Assembly (NCBI RefSeq): GCF_000482805.1 | Contig: NZ_AXWT01000009.1 | Span: 62,001 to 126,000 of the forward strand | DNA length: 64,000 bases | Reading direction: 5' to 3' | From: Deinococcus murrayi DSM 11303 | GTDB taxonomy: Bacteria > Deinococcota > Deinococci > Deinococcales > Deinococcaceae | Shown here: positions 13,946 to 23,815 of the stretch, one piece after another | How the letters are laid out: every line of letters starts with the position of its first letter | How positions within the stretch are numbered: the stretch's first letter is position 1 | Made by a program: the position numbers and the translations under genes | Notes under the pieces: generated by a model | Told to the model about the DNA's origin: nothing | Databases searched by the model: none | The model's input: the letters and a program-made list of their open reading frames with translations, nothing else

Positions 13946-15094
13946 TCAGTATCCCCGCGCATAGGCCCGCGCCGCTTGCAAGCGCTCCTGAAGTTCGGGC
14001 AGGGTGTCGCCGCCAAACTTTTCGAGCATCGCGTCGGCCAGAACCCAGCCCACCACGCACTGAAGGATGACCCCGGCGGCGGGCACGGCGGTCGTGTCGC
14101 TGCGCTCGCGGGCGGCGTCGGCAGCCTCGTGGGTCACCACGTTCACGGTGGGCAGCGGTTTCATCAGGGTGGCGATGGGCTTCATGGCGACGCGCACGAT
14201 GAGTTCCTCGCCGTTCGTCATCCCCGCTTCGAGGCCGCCCGCTGCGTTGGTGTCGCGGGCGTAGGTGCCCTCCCGGTAGTAGACCGGGTCGTGCACGCCG
14301 CTGCCGGGCCGCGCCGCGTTCTCAAAGGCCCGCCCGATTTCCACTCCCTTCATCGCCTGCACGCTGAGGCAGGCCTGCGCAATGCGCCCGTCGAGCTTGC
14401 GGTCCCAGTGCACGTAGCTTCCCAGCCCCACCGGGAGACCCCGGAAGCGCACCTCCAGGATGCCGCCCAGGGTGTCGCCGTCCTTTTTCGCCCGGTCAAT
14501 CCGTTCGCGCATCTGCGCCGCCGCGTCCGGGTCGGGGGTGCGCAGGTCGGAAGCTTCAATCGCCTCCAAGGCGTCCCACGAGAAGGGCTGCTGCGTCTCG
14601 ATACCGCCCAGGCTGGCGACGTAGTTCGCCCCCTCTACGCCGAGTTCCGCGAGCAGCTTCAGCGCCACCGCCCCCACCGCCACCCGCGCCGCCGTCTCCC
14701 GCGCCGAGGCCCGCTCCAGGACGTCGCGCAGGTCCTTGTGACGGTACTTGATGCCGCCCGTCAGGTCGGCGTGGCCGGGGCGGGCGTCGGTGAGGGCCTT
14801 CTTGCGCGGCTCGCCGCCCGGCTCCGGCGACATGATGTCCACCCAGTTGCGGTGGTCGCGGTTTTCAATCACCAGCGTGACCGGGGCACCCGTCGTGCGG
14901 CCCGCCCGCACCCCGCTGAGAAGCTGCGCCTCGTCCGTCTCGATGACCATGCGCCGCCCGCGCCCGTAGCCCCCCTGCCGCCGCCGCAGCCAGGGGTCAA
15001 TGTCGGCCTTGCCCAGCGGGAGCTGCGCGGGCAGCCCCTCGATGATGGCCGTCAGTTGCGGCCCGTGCGACTCCCCGGCGGTGAGGTACCTCAT
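13946..15094 (-). CDS. aroC: chorismate synthase
   Basis: 382 residues. The FMN-dependent last step of the shikimate pathway, converting EPSP to chorismate. It opens with MRYLTAGESHGPQ, the family N-terminus, with RRQGGYGRGRRM and ARPGHADLTGG downstream. GGAG sits five bases before ATG 15094, so the longer frame to 15193 is rejected. Gene order pilQ, aroC, aroK, aroB, aroQ on one strand resembles the pilQ-aroK-aroB order of proteobacteria with aroC inserted. Confidence 0.97.
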   Translation of the reverse strand: MRYLTAGESHGPQLTAIIEGLPAQLPLGKADIDPWLRRRQGGYGRGRRMVIETDEAQLLSGVRAGRTTGAPVTLVIENRDHRNWVDIMSPEPGGEPRKKALTDARPGHADLTGGIKYRHKDLRDVLERASARETAARVAVGAVALKLLAELGVEGANYVASLGGIETQQPFSWDALEAIEASDLRTPDPDAAAQMRERIDRAKKDGDTLGGILEVRFRGLPVGLGSYVHWDRKLDGRIAQACLSVQAMKGVEIGRAFENAARPGSGVHDPVYYREGTYARDTNAAGGLEAGMTNGEELIVRVAMKPIATLMKPLPTVNVVTHEAADAARERSDTTAVPAAGVILQCVVGWVLADAMLEKFGGDTLPELQERLQAARAYARGY

Positions 15095-15186
15095 GGGGAC
15101 TCCGGGGCGGGGATGAGGGAAGCAGGCGCAGGCGCAGGCATGCCCGGACTCTAGCGCCGGGGGGCCAGGCTGCGCCGTGCCCTGCC

Positions 15187-15222
15187 CAAACAAACACGCC
15201 CCCCGGAAAGGGAGGGCGCGTG
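15187..15222 (-). terminator. probable terminator after pilQ
   Basis: On the minus strand a GC-rich stem (15195-15222, one bulge) is followed by TTTGTTTG. It lies 18 bases past the pilQ stop. Confidence 0.6.
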
Positions 15223-15239
15223 CAGGGAGGGGGCGCGGG

Positions 15240-17417
15240 CTATTTGACGACAGTCCCGGTGATGATGACGAGCAGCTGGGTCTGCGAGCGGTCGGTGCGC
15301 TGCTGGCTGAAGGCCGCGCCGATGACCGGGATGCTGCTCAGCAGGGGCACCCCGTTCGTGGTGCGCGACTCGGTAGTCCCCAGCAGGCCGCTCATCAGGA
15401 CGGTCTGCCCGCTCTTGAAGGTGATGGTGCTCTGGGCTTCGGAGTTGGTGAAGTTCAGCAGGTTGGGCACCTCGGTCGTGGGCAGCGCCCCCGCGAGGCT
15501 GTTGACCTGCCCGCGCACCCGCAGGGTAATGGTGCCGTCGGGCGCGACCTGCGGGTCAAAGAAGTCGAGGTTGAGGCCGTAATCGATTTGCTTTTCGATG
15601 TTGCCGCTGTTGGACGGGATGTTGATTTCCAGCCGCCCGCCACTCTTGATGGAAGCCGCCGCGTTCGCCGAGGCATTTTGCGAGTTCGTTCCGGTCCCCA
15701 AGGAGCGCTGCCCGCTTTGCATGGAGATGTTGCCGTCATAGACGCGCTTGGTCAAGCCCTGCGTCTCCAGCGCTTGCAGGGTGGGGAAGATGTTGAAGCC
15801 CACCAGGCTCCGGGTGGGGTCAAAGGTGGCCCCCAGCCCGCTGCCGCCCACGCTCACATTGAAGCCCCCGAAGTTGACCTTCCAATCCATGCCGAGCGTT
15901 CGGGCTGCCGTCTCGTTAATTTCTTGGATGCGGACCTGCACGTTAATCTGCGGCACAACCTGGTCGAGTTGGGGAATCAGTTCGGCCACCTGCGCGACCT
16001 GCGAAGGCGTGCCGCGCACAATCAGGGTGTTCGTGCGGCGGTCGGCCACAATACTCAACTCTGGAATCAGAGCATTGGTCGTCTCGTTCCCACTGGCTTG
16101 GCCTTGTGTTGCAACGCCGTTATTAGAATTTGTGAGGGCACCCGGTTGTGCTGGTAGGGTCACGGTAGTTGAGTCGCGGGTTGCGATGCTAGGGGTGACA
16201 ACCGTTTTGGTCGATGTAACGTCAGTAGCGGCTTTGCCAAGTAGGGTCGCTTTGACCTCTTCAGCAGGTGCATTCACGAGCTGGAAGACACGCTGTACTG
16301 TCTCAGCTACAGGCGGTGCCGGGCGGTCGACTTGCCCCAGCAGCGCGAGGGCCGCGTCGAGTTGCGTAGGCGGTCCGGTGAGGACCAGTTGTCCGGTCTG
16401 GCCCACGGGCGTGACCTTGAGGCCAGTAAACTGCGCCCCCAGCAGGGCCACGATGTCGGCTTGCTGGCCCTTGACGGCATAGACCCGCTGGGCGGTGGGC
16501 GCTTCGGCGGGGGCGGGGGCGGGGGCGCGGTCGACCTGCGCCAGCAGCGCGAGGGCTGCTTCCAGGCGGTTTTGTGGTCCGGTGATGACGATTTGCCCGG
16601 TTTGGCCCACGGCGGTCGCCCGCAGTTCGGGGAACTGGGCCGCGAGCAGGGCAGTCACGTCGGCGCTCTGACCCTGCACGGTGTAGATGCGCTGCACGGT
16701 GGGCGGCTCGGCGGGGGTGGCACGCACATTGGCGGGCTGCGCGGCCACGATGTCCGCGAGCAGGCGCTCGACCTGCGCTACCTCCTGATTGGTGCCGCGA
16801 ATGATGATGCTGTTGGAGGCCGTCTCCGCGATGATGCGCAGGGTGGGCGAGTCGAGGACGATTTCCTCGCGGGTCTCCTCACGGGTGCTGGTTCCCGCGC
16901 CCTGGGCGGACGTGCTCTGGCTCACGGCTTTCAGGCTGCCGAATGACAGCTTGAGCTGCCGCTCGACCAGGGGCGCACTCAGGGCAGCGGGCAGGCGCAC
17001 GATTTTCTGTACCGGGCGGGCCGTCACCCGCAAAACGGGCTTGCCGCCGACCCGCAGCGTCTCGTAGCTCAGGCCATAGAGGTCGAGGACCAGCGGCCAG
17101 ACCTCGTTAAAGGGCTTGTTGACCACGCTGTAGGTGATAAGAGGCCGCGTCGCCGTACCCGTGCCCGCACCACTCGTGCTGTTGGCCTGCAAGATGGCCT
17201 CAACGCCGGGTTCCAACAGAATCTCGTACCCGGCGCTTTTGGCGAGGGCCAGCAGCATGGCCGTGAGGTCGCTGCCCGCCCGCCGCAGGTCAAAGGTGAC
17301 GGCGGCGCTCGAAAGCTGGCGGTCGGGCGTGCCCGCAGGCGTGGCAGGAACGGGGGCGGCAGGCTGCGCGGCGGCCATGCCGAGCGCGGCGGTCAGGAGC
17401 AGAACGTATCTCTTCAT
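15240..17417 (-). CDS. pilQ: type IV pilus / competence secretin PilQ
   Basis: 725 residues. Outer-membrane ring through which the type IV pilus is extruded and, in Deinococcota and Thermus, DNA is taken up. Signal peptide at residues 1-17. Residues about 35-130 are an N0/AMIN-like domain; two very similar N1-type repeats lie at 240-297 and 308-366, a further N domain at about 373-487, and the secretin beta-barrel region about 495-725, ending in VPLLSSIPVIG and LLVIITG. The ATG overlaps the pilP stop by four bases. Last gene of pilM-N-O-P-Q. Confidence 0.95.
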   Translation of the reverse strand: MKRYVLLLTAALGMAAAQPAAPVPATPAGTPDRQLSSAAVTFDLRRAGSDLTAMLLALAKSAGYEILLEPGVEAILQANSTSGAGTGTATRPLITYSVVNKPFNEVWPLVLDLYGLSYETLRVGGKPVLRVTARPVQKIVRLPAALSAPLVERQLKLSFGSLKAVSQSTSAQGAGTSTREETREEIVLDSPTLRIIAETASNSIIIRGTNQEVAQVERLLADIVAAQPANVRATPAEPPTVQRIYTVQGQSADVTALLAAQFPELRATAVGQTGQIVITGPQNRLEAALALLAQVDRAPAPAPAEAPTAQRVYAVKGQQADIVALLGAQFTGLKVTPVGQTGQLVLTGPPTQLDAALALLGQVDRPAPPVAETVQRVFQLVNAPAEEVKATLLGKAATDVTSTKTVVTPSIATRDSTTVTLPAQPGALTNSNNGVATQGQASGNETTNALIPELSIVADRRTNTLIVRGTPSQVAQVAELIPQLDQVVPQINVQVRIQEINETAARTLGMDWKVNFGGFNVSVGGSGLGATFDPTRSLVGFNIFPTLQALETQGLTKRVYDGNISMQSGQRSLGTGTNSQNASANAAASIKSGGRLEINIPSNSGNIEKQIDYGLNLDFFDPQVAPDGTITLRVRGQVNSLAGALPTTEVPNLLNFTNSEAQSTITFKSGQTVLMSGLLGTTESRTTNGVPLLSSIPVIGAAFSQQRTDRSQTQLLVIITGTVVK

Positions 17418-18919
17418 GGCTCACCTGGGTCGCGGGAGAGGTCAGGAGTGGGGGCGGCGAGGGCCAGTGGGGGGCGGGGGTCCGCCGGGGAGTCGGTTTG
17501 CGCGGCGTCAAACTCGGTGATGACGGCGAGGTCACCCCACACGGGGAGGGTGTCGGCGGGCTGCCGGACGATGACGATGGGCCGGGACTCGTGCAGGCCT
17601 GTGGGCGAGGCCTCTTCTTCCTGGCCCGCTGCGCCGAGGTCCAGCGTCTCGCCGCCGAGTTCGAGGGTCACGCCAGAAGCGCGGACCTCGCGGACCACCG
17701 CATCCGAATCGGGCAGGGTCTGCCCCTGCGAGACCACCACGTAGCCGTCTTTCGAGCGGAAGATGGCGGTGTTCACCGGTCCCAGCACGGCGGCGTCAAA
17801 GGCCAGCGCGCGGGTTTGCACCAGGGTCACCAGCGGGCTGGCCGTGCCGGTACCCGCTTCCCCCTCCAGCCCCAACTGGGTGACGGGCTGCGGGAGGGCA
17901 GGTGCGGGTACCGCCACACCCGCCGGGGCCGGAAGGGCCGTGCTCGGAAGCGTGCTCAGGCCGCTGGCCACGGGGTCACGCGGCACGCTGACGCCCGCGA
18001 CGGGAGCCGGGGCCGGACGGGGCGCTGCGGGCACCGTCCCGGTGACGCGCCCCGTGCTTCCTCCAGCGGGCCGCGACGCTGCCGGAGCCGCCGGCGAAGG
18101 AGAGGTCGCCGCGCTGGAACGGCGCGTGCGTGGGGTCGAAGCCGTGGGCGGGGGGGTCACGGACGGGGCGGTCACGGATGGGGAAGGTACGGGGGCGGGC
18201 CGGGTCACGCTGACGCCGCCCGCACCCGGCAGGGTGGGGGTGGGCAGCGCCCCGGCGGGCCGGGCGGCGGGAGCAGGGGTCGCCGGGGCGGACCCGCCGG
18301 AGGCTGGCGCCGCGCTGCTCCCCCCGGTGACTCCCCTGGTGGCCTGCGGGCGGCTGCCCGGCAGGGGCGCGAGGGCCAGGGCACCGCCGCCGCCGCCGCT
18401 GGGGATGGGGGCGGGGTCGCTCGCCGGGGCCGTGCCCGTGTCCGCAGGGGCCGACGCCACCGGGGATGCGGGTGCGCTGCCATTGCCGCTGGCTTCCAGG
18501 GTCAGGGGTCGGAAGGGGTTGCGGCCCGGCAGCGCGGCGAGGGGGATGTCGGGATTGATGCCGCCCGGCGTGGGGACGGCGTCCGCAGGGTCCGCCTCCT
18601 CCGGGGCGTCGCCACTGCCGAAGGCGGGAATCTGGGGGACTTCCAGTTCGTCACCCCGCTCAACGGGCGCGGGGGCCGCCGGGTCCTCCGCCGTGCTGGG
18701 GGCAGCGGCCACGCCCGCGCTGGGGTCGCCCTCGCCCCCGGCGGGCGGGTCGCTCGTGGGGGTAGGGGCGGGCGCCTCCGCCAGGGCTGCCGCTTCGCGG
18801 TTCGAGGTCCAGACGAACCAGCCCCCCAAGAGGGCGAGCAGCAGCAGCAACGCGAGCACCAGCCGCATCTCGCGCGAGAGCAGGGGAGGCTTGCCGATTT
18901 CGGTGGGTCGGGAGGTCAC
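17414..18919 (-). CDS. PilP/PilW-like type IV pilus protein with long low-complexity linker
   Basis: 501 residues. One membrane helix (about 19-37), then an extended Ala/Pro/Ser/Thr/Gly-rich stretch of about 350 residues containing a PilP-like NPFRP motif at 134-138, then a folded C-terminus (about 395-490) with YVVVSQGQTLPDSDAVVREV, similar to the PilQ-contacting domain of PilP. It sits exactly where pilP (or Thermus pilW) lies between pilO and pilQ, with four-base overlaps on both sides. The linker is far longer than in typical PilP (about 180 residues), so the family assignment rests on position and the C-terminal part. Confidence 0.8.
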   Translation of the reverse strand: MTSRPTEIGKPPLLSREMRLVLALLLLLALLGGWFVWTSNREAAALAEAPAPTPTSDPPAGGEGDPSAGVAAAPSTAEDPAAPAPVERGDELEVPQIPAFGSGDAPEEADPADAVPTPGGINPDIPLAALPGRNPFRPLTLEASGNGSAPASPVASAPADTGTAPASDPAPIPSGGGGGALALAPLPGSRPQATRGVTGGSSAAPASGGSAPATPAPAARPAGALPTPTLPGAGGVSVTRPAPVPSPSVTAPSVTPPPTASTPRTRRSSAATSPSPAAPAASRPAGGSTGRVTGTVPAAPRPAPAPVAGVSVPRDPVASGLSTLPSTALPAPAGVAVPAPALPQPVTQLGLEGEAGTGTASPLVTLVQTRALAFDAAVLGPVNTAIFRSKDGYVVVSQGQTLPDSDAVVREVRASGVTLELGGETLDLGAAGQEEEASPTGLHESRPIVIVRQPADTLPVWGDLAVITEFDAAQTDSPADPRPPLALAAPTPDLSRDPGEP

Positions 18920-19569
18920 TGGGCACCTCCTGCGGCGGGGGCTTCGGGCGCTTCCGCCGCCGTGCCGGAGGCGGCAGCGGCGCTGGGGTCATAGGTGTAG
19001 ACGGTGAGGTTCAGCGTGCCCTCCAGGGCGGGGTCATACGAGGTGGCGGCGGGCATTTGCAGGCCCACGCCGCTTACGGTCGTAAAGCGGTTCATGGTCT
19101 CTAGGCTCCGCAGCGCCCGGAACACGGCGGCGTATTGCCCCTGCACGCCCAGGTTCAGGCCGATGGGCCGCACGCCCCCCGGCAGCCCCTCGCCGGGCGC
19201 ACTCTGCACGGTAAAGGTGCTCAGCTCGGCCCCCGCCGCCGTCACGTTGCGCCGCACCTCGTCGAGGACCGTGCCGAACTGCGCGGTGGGGGGCAGCGCC
19301 CGCAGGAACTGGTCGCGCTCTTCCCGCAGGCGGGCGACGGTCTCGCGCAGTTCCGGAAGCGCCCGCTGGGCCGCGCGGTAGCGGTCTGCCGTCAGGCGAG
19401 TGGTTTCCAGCTCGCCCTCCAGCAGGGTGATTTCCTGCATGCGGGCCTGATAGCGCCCGAAGTACCAGGCCGTCAGCAGCAGGGCGCTCCCGGCCAGCGC
19501 CAGCAGGAAGAGGGTCCGCGGAGTCAGCCCGGACAGAGCGCCGGACAGGGAAAAAGAAGGCTTAGCCAT
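18916..19569 (-). CDS. pilO: type IV pilus inner-membrane protein PilO
   Basis: 217 residues: one N-terminal membrane helix (about 17-36), a coiled coil (about 40-90), then the alpha/beta periplasmic domain of PilO. It pairs with PilN to form the inner-membrane alignment complex between PilM and the PilP-PilQ secretin. Stop overlaps the pilP start by four bases and its start overlaps pilN by eight, so the operon is translationally coupled. The last 20 residues are Ala/Glu/Pro-rich. Confidence 0.92.
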   Translation of the reverse strand: MAKPSFSLSGALSGLTPRTLFLLALAGSALLLTAWYFGRYQARMQEITLLEGELETTRLTADRYRAAQRALPELRETVARLREERDQFLRALPPTAQFGTVLDEVRRNVTAAGAELSTFTVQSAPGEGLPGGVRPIGLNLGVQGQYAAVFRALRSLETMNRFTTVSGVGLQMPAATSYDPALEGTLNLTVYTYDPSAAAASGTAAEAPEAPAAGGAQ

Positions 19570-20284
19570 GGCCGCCTCCGCGGCGGTCCTCGCCGCCGCT
19601 CACCGGGTCGGCGGGCGGGGCTTCGGGAGCCGGGGTGCCCTCCGGGGCGGGAGCCGGAGCCGCCGCGTCCGCTGGAGTCGCGGGCGGCTCGCCGACCAAG
19701 CCCACCGAGGCCGTGAAGGTATAGAGGTCGGAGTCTCCCTCCCGCTGCACGCCCCGGAAGTTGACCGCGAAGCTGGGGCTGTTCTCGAAAGCGTTCAGGA
19801 AGTTCACCACCGACTGCTGACTGCGGGCCGTACCCGACAGGTCGAACTCGCGCACGACGTTCTTGCCCGCATAAACGCCCGTTTGCTGGAGGTTGCCCAG
19901 CGCGGCAGCGTCCAGGGGCCTGACCGTCATGGACGTCAGGGCCACCCCGCCCCCGCTGGGCAGTTGGGCGGAAAACGCCGCGAGGTCGTTGGTCCAGTAG
20001 GTCTTGTTGCTGCGCAGCTGCTGGGCGACTGCCGTCACGCCCTCCAGGGTGCGCTGCTCGGCGACCAGCCCGTCGTATTCGGTCTTGGCCCCCTGCAAGG
20101 CGGCAATCTCGCCCTGCAACTGCGCCTGTTCGTCGCGCAGCGCCCCCAGGCGGCCCCCCACGCGGGCTTCTCCCAGCGCGACCAGCAGCAGGCTGAGACC
20201 CAGCACGGCGGCAGTCCCGTACTTCCAAGCGTCGGGGCGGGTGCTGCGGCGCTGCTCGCGTGGGAGCAGGTTGATTTCAACCAT
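19562..20284 (-). CDS. pilN: type IV pilus protein PilN
   Basis: 240 residues. The N-terminus MVEINLLPREQR carries the INLLP motif that docks into the PilM groove; a membrane helix follows (about 24-42), then a coiled coil and a ferredoxin-like periplasmic domain. The C-terminal 35 residues are Pro/Ala-rich and disordered in appearance. Overlaps both neighbours by eight bases. Confidence 0.95.
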   Translation of the reverse strand: MVEINLLPREQRRSTRPDAWKYGTAAVLGLSLLLVALGEARVGGRLGALRDEQAQLQGEIAALQGAKTEYDGLVAEQRTLEGVTAVAQQLRSNKTYWTNDLAAFSAQLPSGGGVALTSMTVRPLDAAALGNLQQTGVYAGKNVVREFDLSGTARSQQSVVNFLNAFENSPSFAVNFRGVQREGDSDLYTFTASVGLVGEPPATPADAAAPAPAPEGTPAPEAPPADPVSGGEDRRGGGHG

Positions 20285-21452
20285 GCGGCACTCCCCTCAG
20301 GGCCAGGCCCAGCGGCACCGTGAACTCGGCGGCGTGTCCCTGGAGATAGCCGGGGTCGACCCCCGCCGCGCTCGTGTCCACCGACAACCAGGGGTTGGCG
20401 ACGTCCACCCGGAAGCCCAAGGCGTCGCTGATGGCCTGCTCTAGGCCACGCAGCTTGGCCCCACCCCCCGCGATAAAGGTCCGGTCGATCACCACGTCGC
20501 CCGACTGTACCCGGTAAAACTCCAGCGAGCGCCGCACCTCGGTCACCAGGTCGGCCAGGACGGGCCGGATGACCTCGAAGATGCGGGCGGGGCTGTACTG
20601 CTCGCGGGCAAGGTCAAAGTTGAGCAGGTCCTCTTCGGCCTCGGTGGGGGTCGACGCCATCGCGTAGCCCAGCTTGATTTCCTCGGCAGCCCCGAAGTCG
20701 AGGTCGAAGGCCTTTTGCAGCGCAGTCGTGAAATCGTCGGCGGCCACCGCGATGTTGCGGGCCATCAGGATGCGGTCGCCGCGCACCAGGCTGATGACGC
20801 TGCTGCTCGCGCCGATTTCCAGCACCAGCGCGACCTCGCTGTGCTCGGTGTAGTTCTTGCCCATCAGGGTGGTCTTGTTCAGGTGCTCACCCAGCAGGTT
20901 GCCGCGCAACGCCCGCAACGCCGCGAAGCTCTTGAGGTCCACGACCACGGGTTCCAAGCCCGCGAGCCGCAGCACCTCGACCTGCCGAGCGACCGCCTCG
21001 CTGGGGGCCGCCGCGATGACCGCTTCCATCTGGCCGTCTTCCGGAATCTGCGCGGGGTCGTCGAGGAGGTCGTAGTCGAGGTTGACCTCGTCGATGGGGT
21101 AGGGGATGTAGCGCTCGGCCTCCCACTTGATCGCCTCGTCGAGGTCCCCGCGCTCCATGCGCGGCACCAGGATGTTGCGCGTCACCGCAGACCCGTTGGG
21201 CACGGCGGTGACGGCGTGGCGAGCGGTAATCCCGTGTGCGGCGAGCAGGCCGCGCAGCTCGGTCGCGACCACCTGCGGGTCGGCCACCAGCCCGTCGCGC
21301 ATGCTGCCGATGGGCGTGGGGGTCATGACCGCGTGCTGTAGGGCAGGGGGGGCACCGGGCCGCAGCGCCACCACCTTGATGGCGCTCGTTCCGATTTCCA
21401 CCCCGATGGCCGCTGGGCGTGGTCGAGTAAGGCGTTGGAGCAGGCTTGACAT
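20277..21452 (-). CDS. pilM: type IV pilus actin-like ATPase PilM
   Basis: 391 residues, no membrane segment. FtsA/actin-like fold: GVEIGTSAIKVV (phosphate-1), VLEIGASSSVISLVRGD (phosphate-2) and FIAGGGAKLRGLEQAI (adenosine motif). It binds the cytoplasmic INLLP tail of PilN and starts the operon. GGAGG lies five bases upstream of the ATG, so it has a conventional leader; a TTAAAT about 23 bases upstream may be the -10. Confidence 0.96.
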   Translation of the reverse strand: MSSLLQRLTRPRPAAIGVEIGTSAIKVVALRPGAPPALQHAVMTPTPIGSMRDGLVADPQVVATELRGLLAAHGITARHAVTAVPNGSAVTRNILVPRMERGDLDEAIKWEAERYIPYPIDEVNLDYDLLDDPAQIPEDGQMEAVIAAAPSEAVARQVEVLRLAGLEPVVVDLKSFAALRALRGNLLGEHLNKTTLMGKNYTEHSEVALVLEIGASSSVISLVRGDRILMARNIAVAADDFTTALQKAFDLDFGAAEEIKLGYAMASTPTEAEEDLLNFDLAREQYSPARIFEVIRPVLADLVTEVRRSLEFYRVQSGDVVIDRTFIAGGGAKLRGLEQAISDALGFRVDVANPWLSVDTSAAGVDPGYLQGHAAEFTVPLGLALRGVPHG

Positions 21453-21691
21453 TCTCCCTCCAGGGGCGGGGCGGATTTAAGGCTTCTCACCGAACTCGGT
21501 CCAGGAGACGTGGGGGGAGCGCGGCCCCGTCAGGCCGGGCGTCCCGCCATGCTCAAGCCGAGGACGTTGCCCATGCAACCACCCCCCCCGTCACCGAACT
21601 CTGACAAGCTCTTAAGCCCGTTGGGGGCGACATTCCGGGCGCTTCCCCCAAACCATGAAGGACGTGCCCTGCCGGGGAGGGCAGGCGCGGG
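21453..21691. other. intergenic spacer upstream of pilM
   Basis: 239 bases between the pilM start and the end of the next minus-strand gene. Apart from the GGAGG of pilM and the weak TTAAAT -10 candidate I see no gene, repeat or strong hairpin. A 61-codon plus-strand frame here has no ribosome site or family resemblance. Confidence 0.5.
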
Positions 21692-22441
21692 TTAGCGGCG
21701 CAGCGGCTCCAGCCCCAGCCCATAGACCCGCACGGTCCCGCCGGGCGAGACGGTCACCACGTCCCCCCCGACCAGCCCCACCCGCCCCGGCGGATGCGGC
21801 ACGCTGGCCAGCACCCGCCCGGAGGCGTCCAGCCGCTCGAGCGCCCCCCCCGTGAGCTGGAAGCGGTCCACCCGTGTGACGGCGGTCGGCACGGTGAAGG
21901 TAGCGGCCCCGGTCGGCGCAGCGGCAAGGAAGGGCAGCGGGCTGACCTCTACCACCGCCCCGTCCGCCACCCGGCGCAGGGTTCCGGCGACGAGAGCGTA
22001 ATCCTCACCGTCGCCGCCGGTCACGACTGCCGTGGGCGCTCCGGCCACCCCCCGCGCGGGCTGTCCCCCGTAGGTCACCGCCGTGCCGTCCTCGCGGTAG
22101 GCGCGGGTGCCGGAGAGGGCCACCACCCGCCCCACCGGCACCGAGCGGGCCGCCCGGTCGAGCGTGAGCACGGTTCCCGCGCCGGGCAGCGCGGCCCAGG
22201 CGTCGCCGTCGTTCCAGGCCACCGCGACCGCCGGACCGGGCAGGCGGGGACAGGTCACCCGGTAGGAGGGGGCGCGGGCGACGCAGGCGCGGCCCCCCTC
22301 CACCCAGGCCACCCCGTCGGGAGAGAAGGCCGCGTCGAAGGCGGGCACCGTCAGGGTGGGGCGGGTGGCAGTGCCGGAGGTGGAGGCAGGGGCACAGGCG
22401 GCGAGGAACAGCAGGGGGCTGAGGCAAAGGAGGGGGCGCAT
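21692..22441 (-). CDS. predicted lipoprotein, beta-rich
   Basis: 249 residues. Lipoprotein signal with lipobox LAAC (Cys16). The rest is a succession of short Val/Gly/Ala-rich strands separated by turns (repeated patterns such as GGDGEDYALVAG and VGGDVVTVSPGG), suggesting a beta-propeller-like envelope protein. I do not recognise the family and see no catalytic motif. It lies upstream of the pil operon on the same strand but 239 bases separate them, so a pilus role is not implied. Confidence 0.8.
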   Translation of the reverse strand: MRPLLCLSPLLFLAACAPASTSGTATRPTLTVPAFDAAFSPDGVAWVEGGRACVARAPSYRVTCPRLPGPAVAVAWNDGDAWAALPGAGTVLTLDRAARSVPVGRVVALSGTRAYREDGTAVTYGGQPARGVAGAPTAVVTGGDGEDYALVAGTLRRVADGAVVEVSPLPFLAAAPTGAATFTVPTAVTRVDRFQLTGGALERLDASGRVLASVPHPPGRVGLVGGDVVTVSPGGTVRVYGLGLEPLRR

Positions 22442-22480
22442 GGGGCTATTGTTCCGCGCCGGGGGCCGGGAGAGGAGCGG

Positions 22481-23785
<1,305 letters not shown>

Positions 23786-23791
23786 GGGCGG

Positions 23792-23797
23792 AGGATA
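23792..23797 (-). promoter_or_regulatory. leaderless -10 box of murF
   Basis: TATCCT, six bases, ATG; four bases from the divergent box of the amidase gene. Confidence 0.65.
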
Positions 23798-23801
23798 CCT
23801 G

Positions 23802-23807
23802 TACCGT
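23802..23807 (+). promoter_or_regulatory. leaderless -10 box of the amidase gene
   Basis: TACCGT, eight bases, ATG at 23816. Weaker match than its divergent partner. Confidence 0.45.
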
Positions 23808-23815
23808 GGGGGCGC

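Noticed and set aside
21510..21695. 61-codon plus-strand frame upstream of pilM
   Set aside because: Pro-rich, no start signal, and no resemblance to a known protein.
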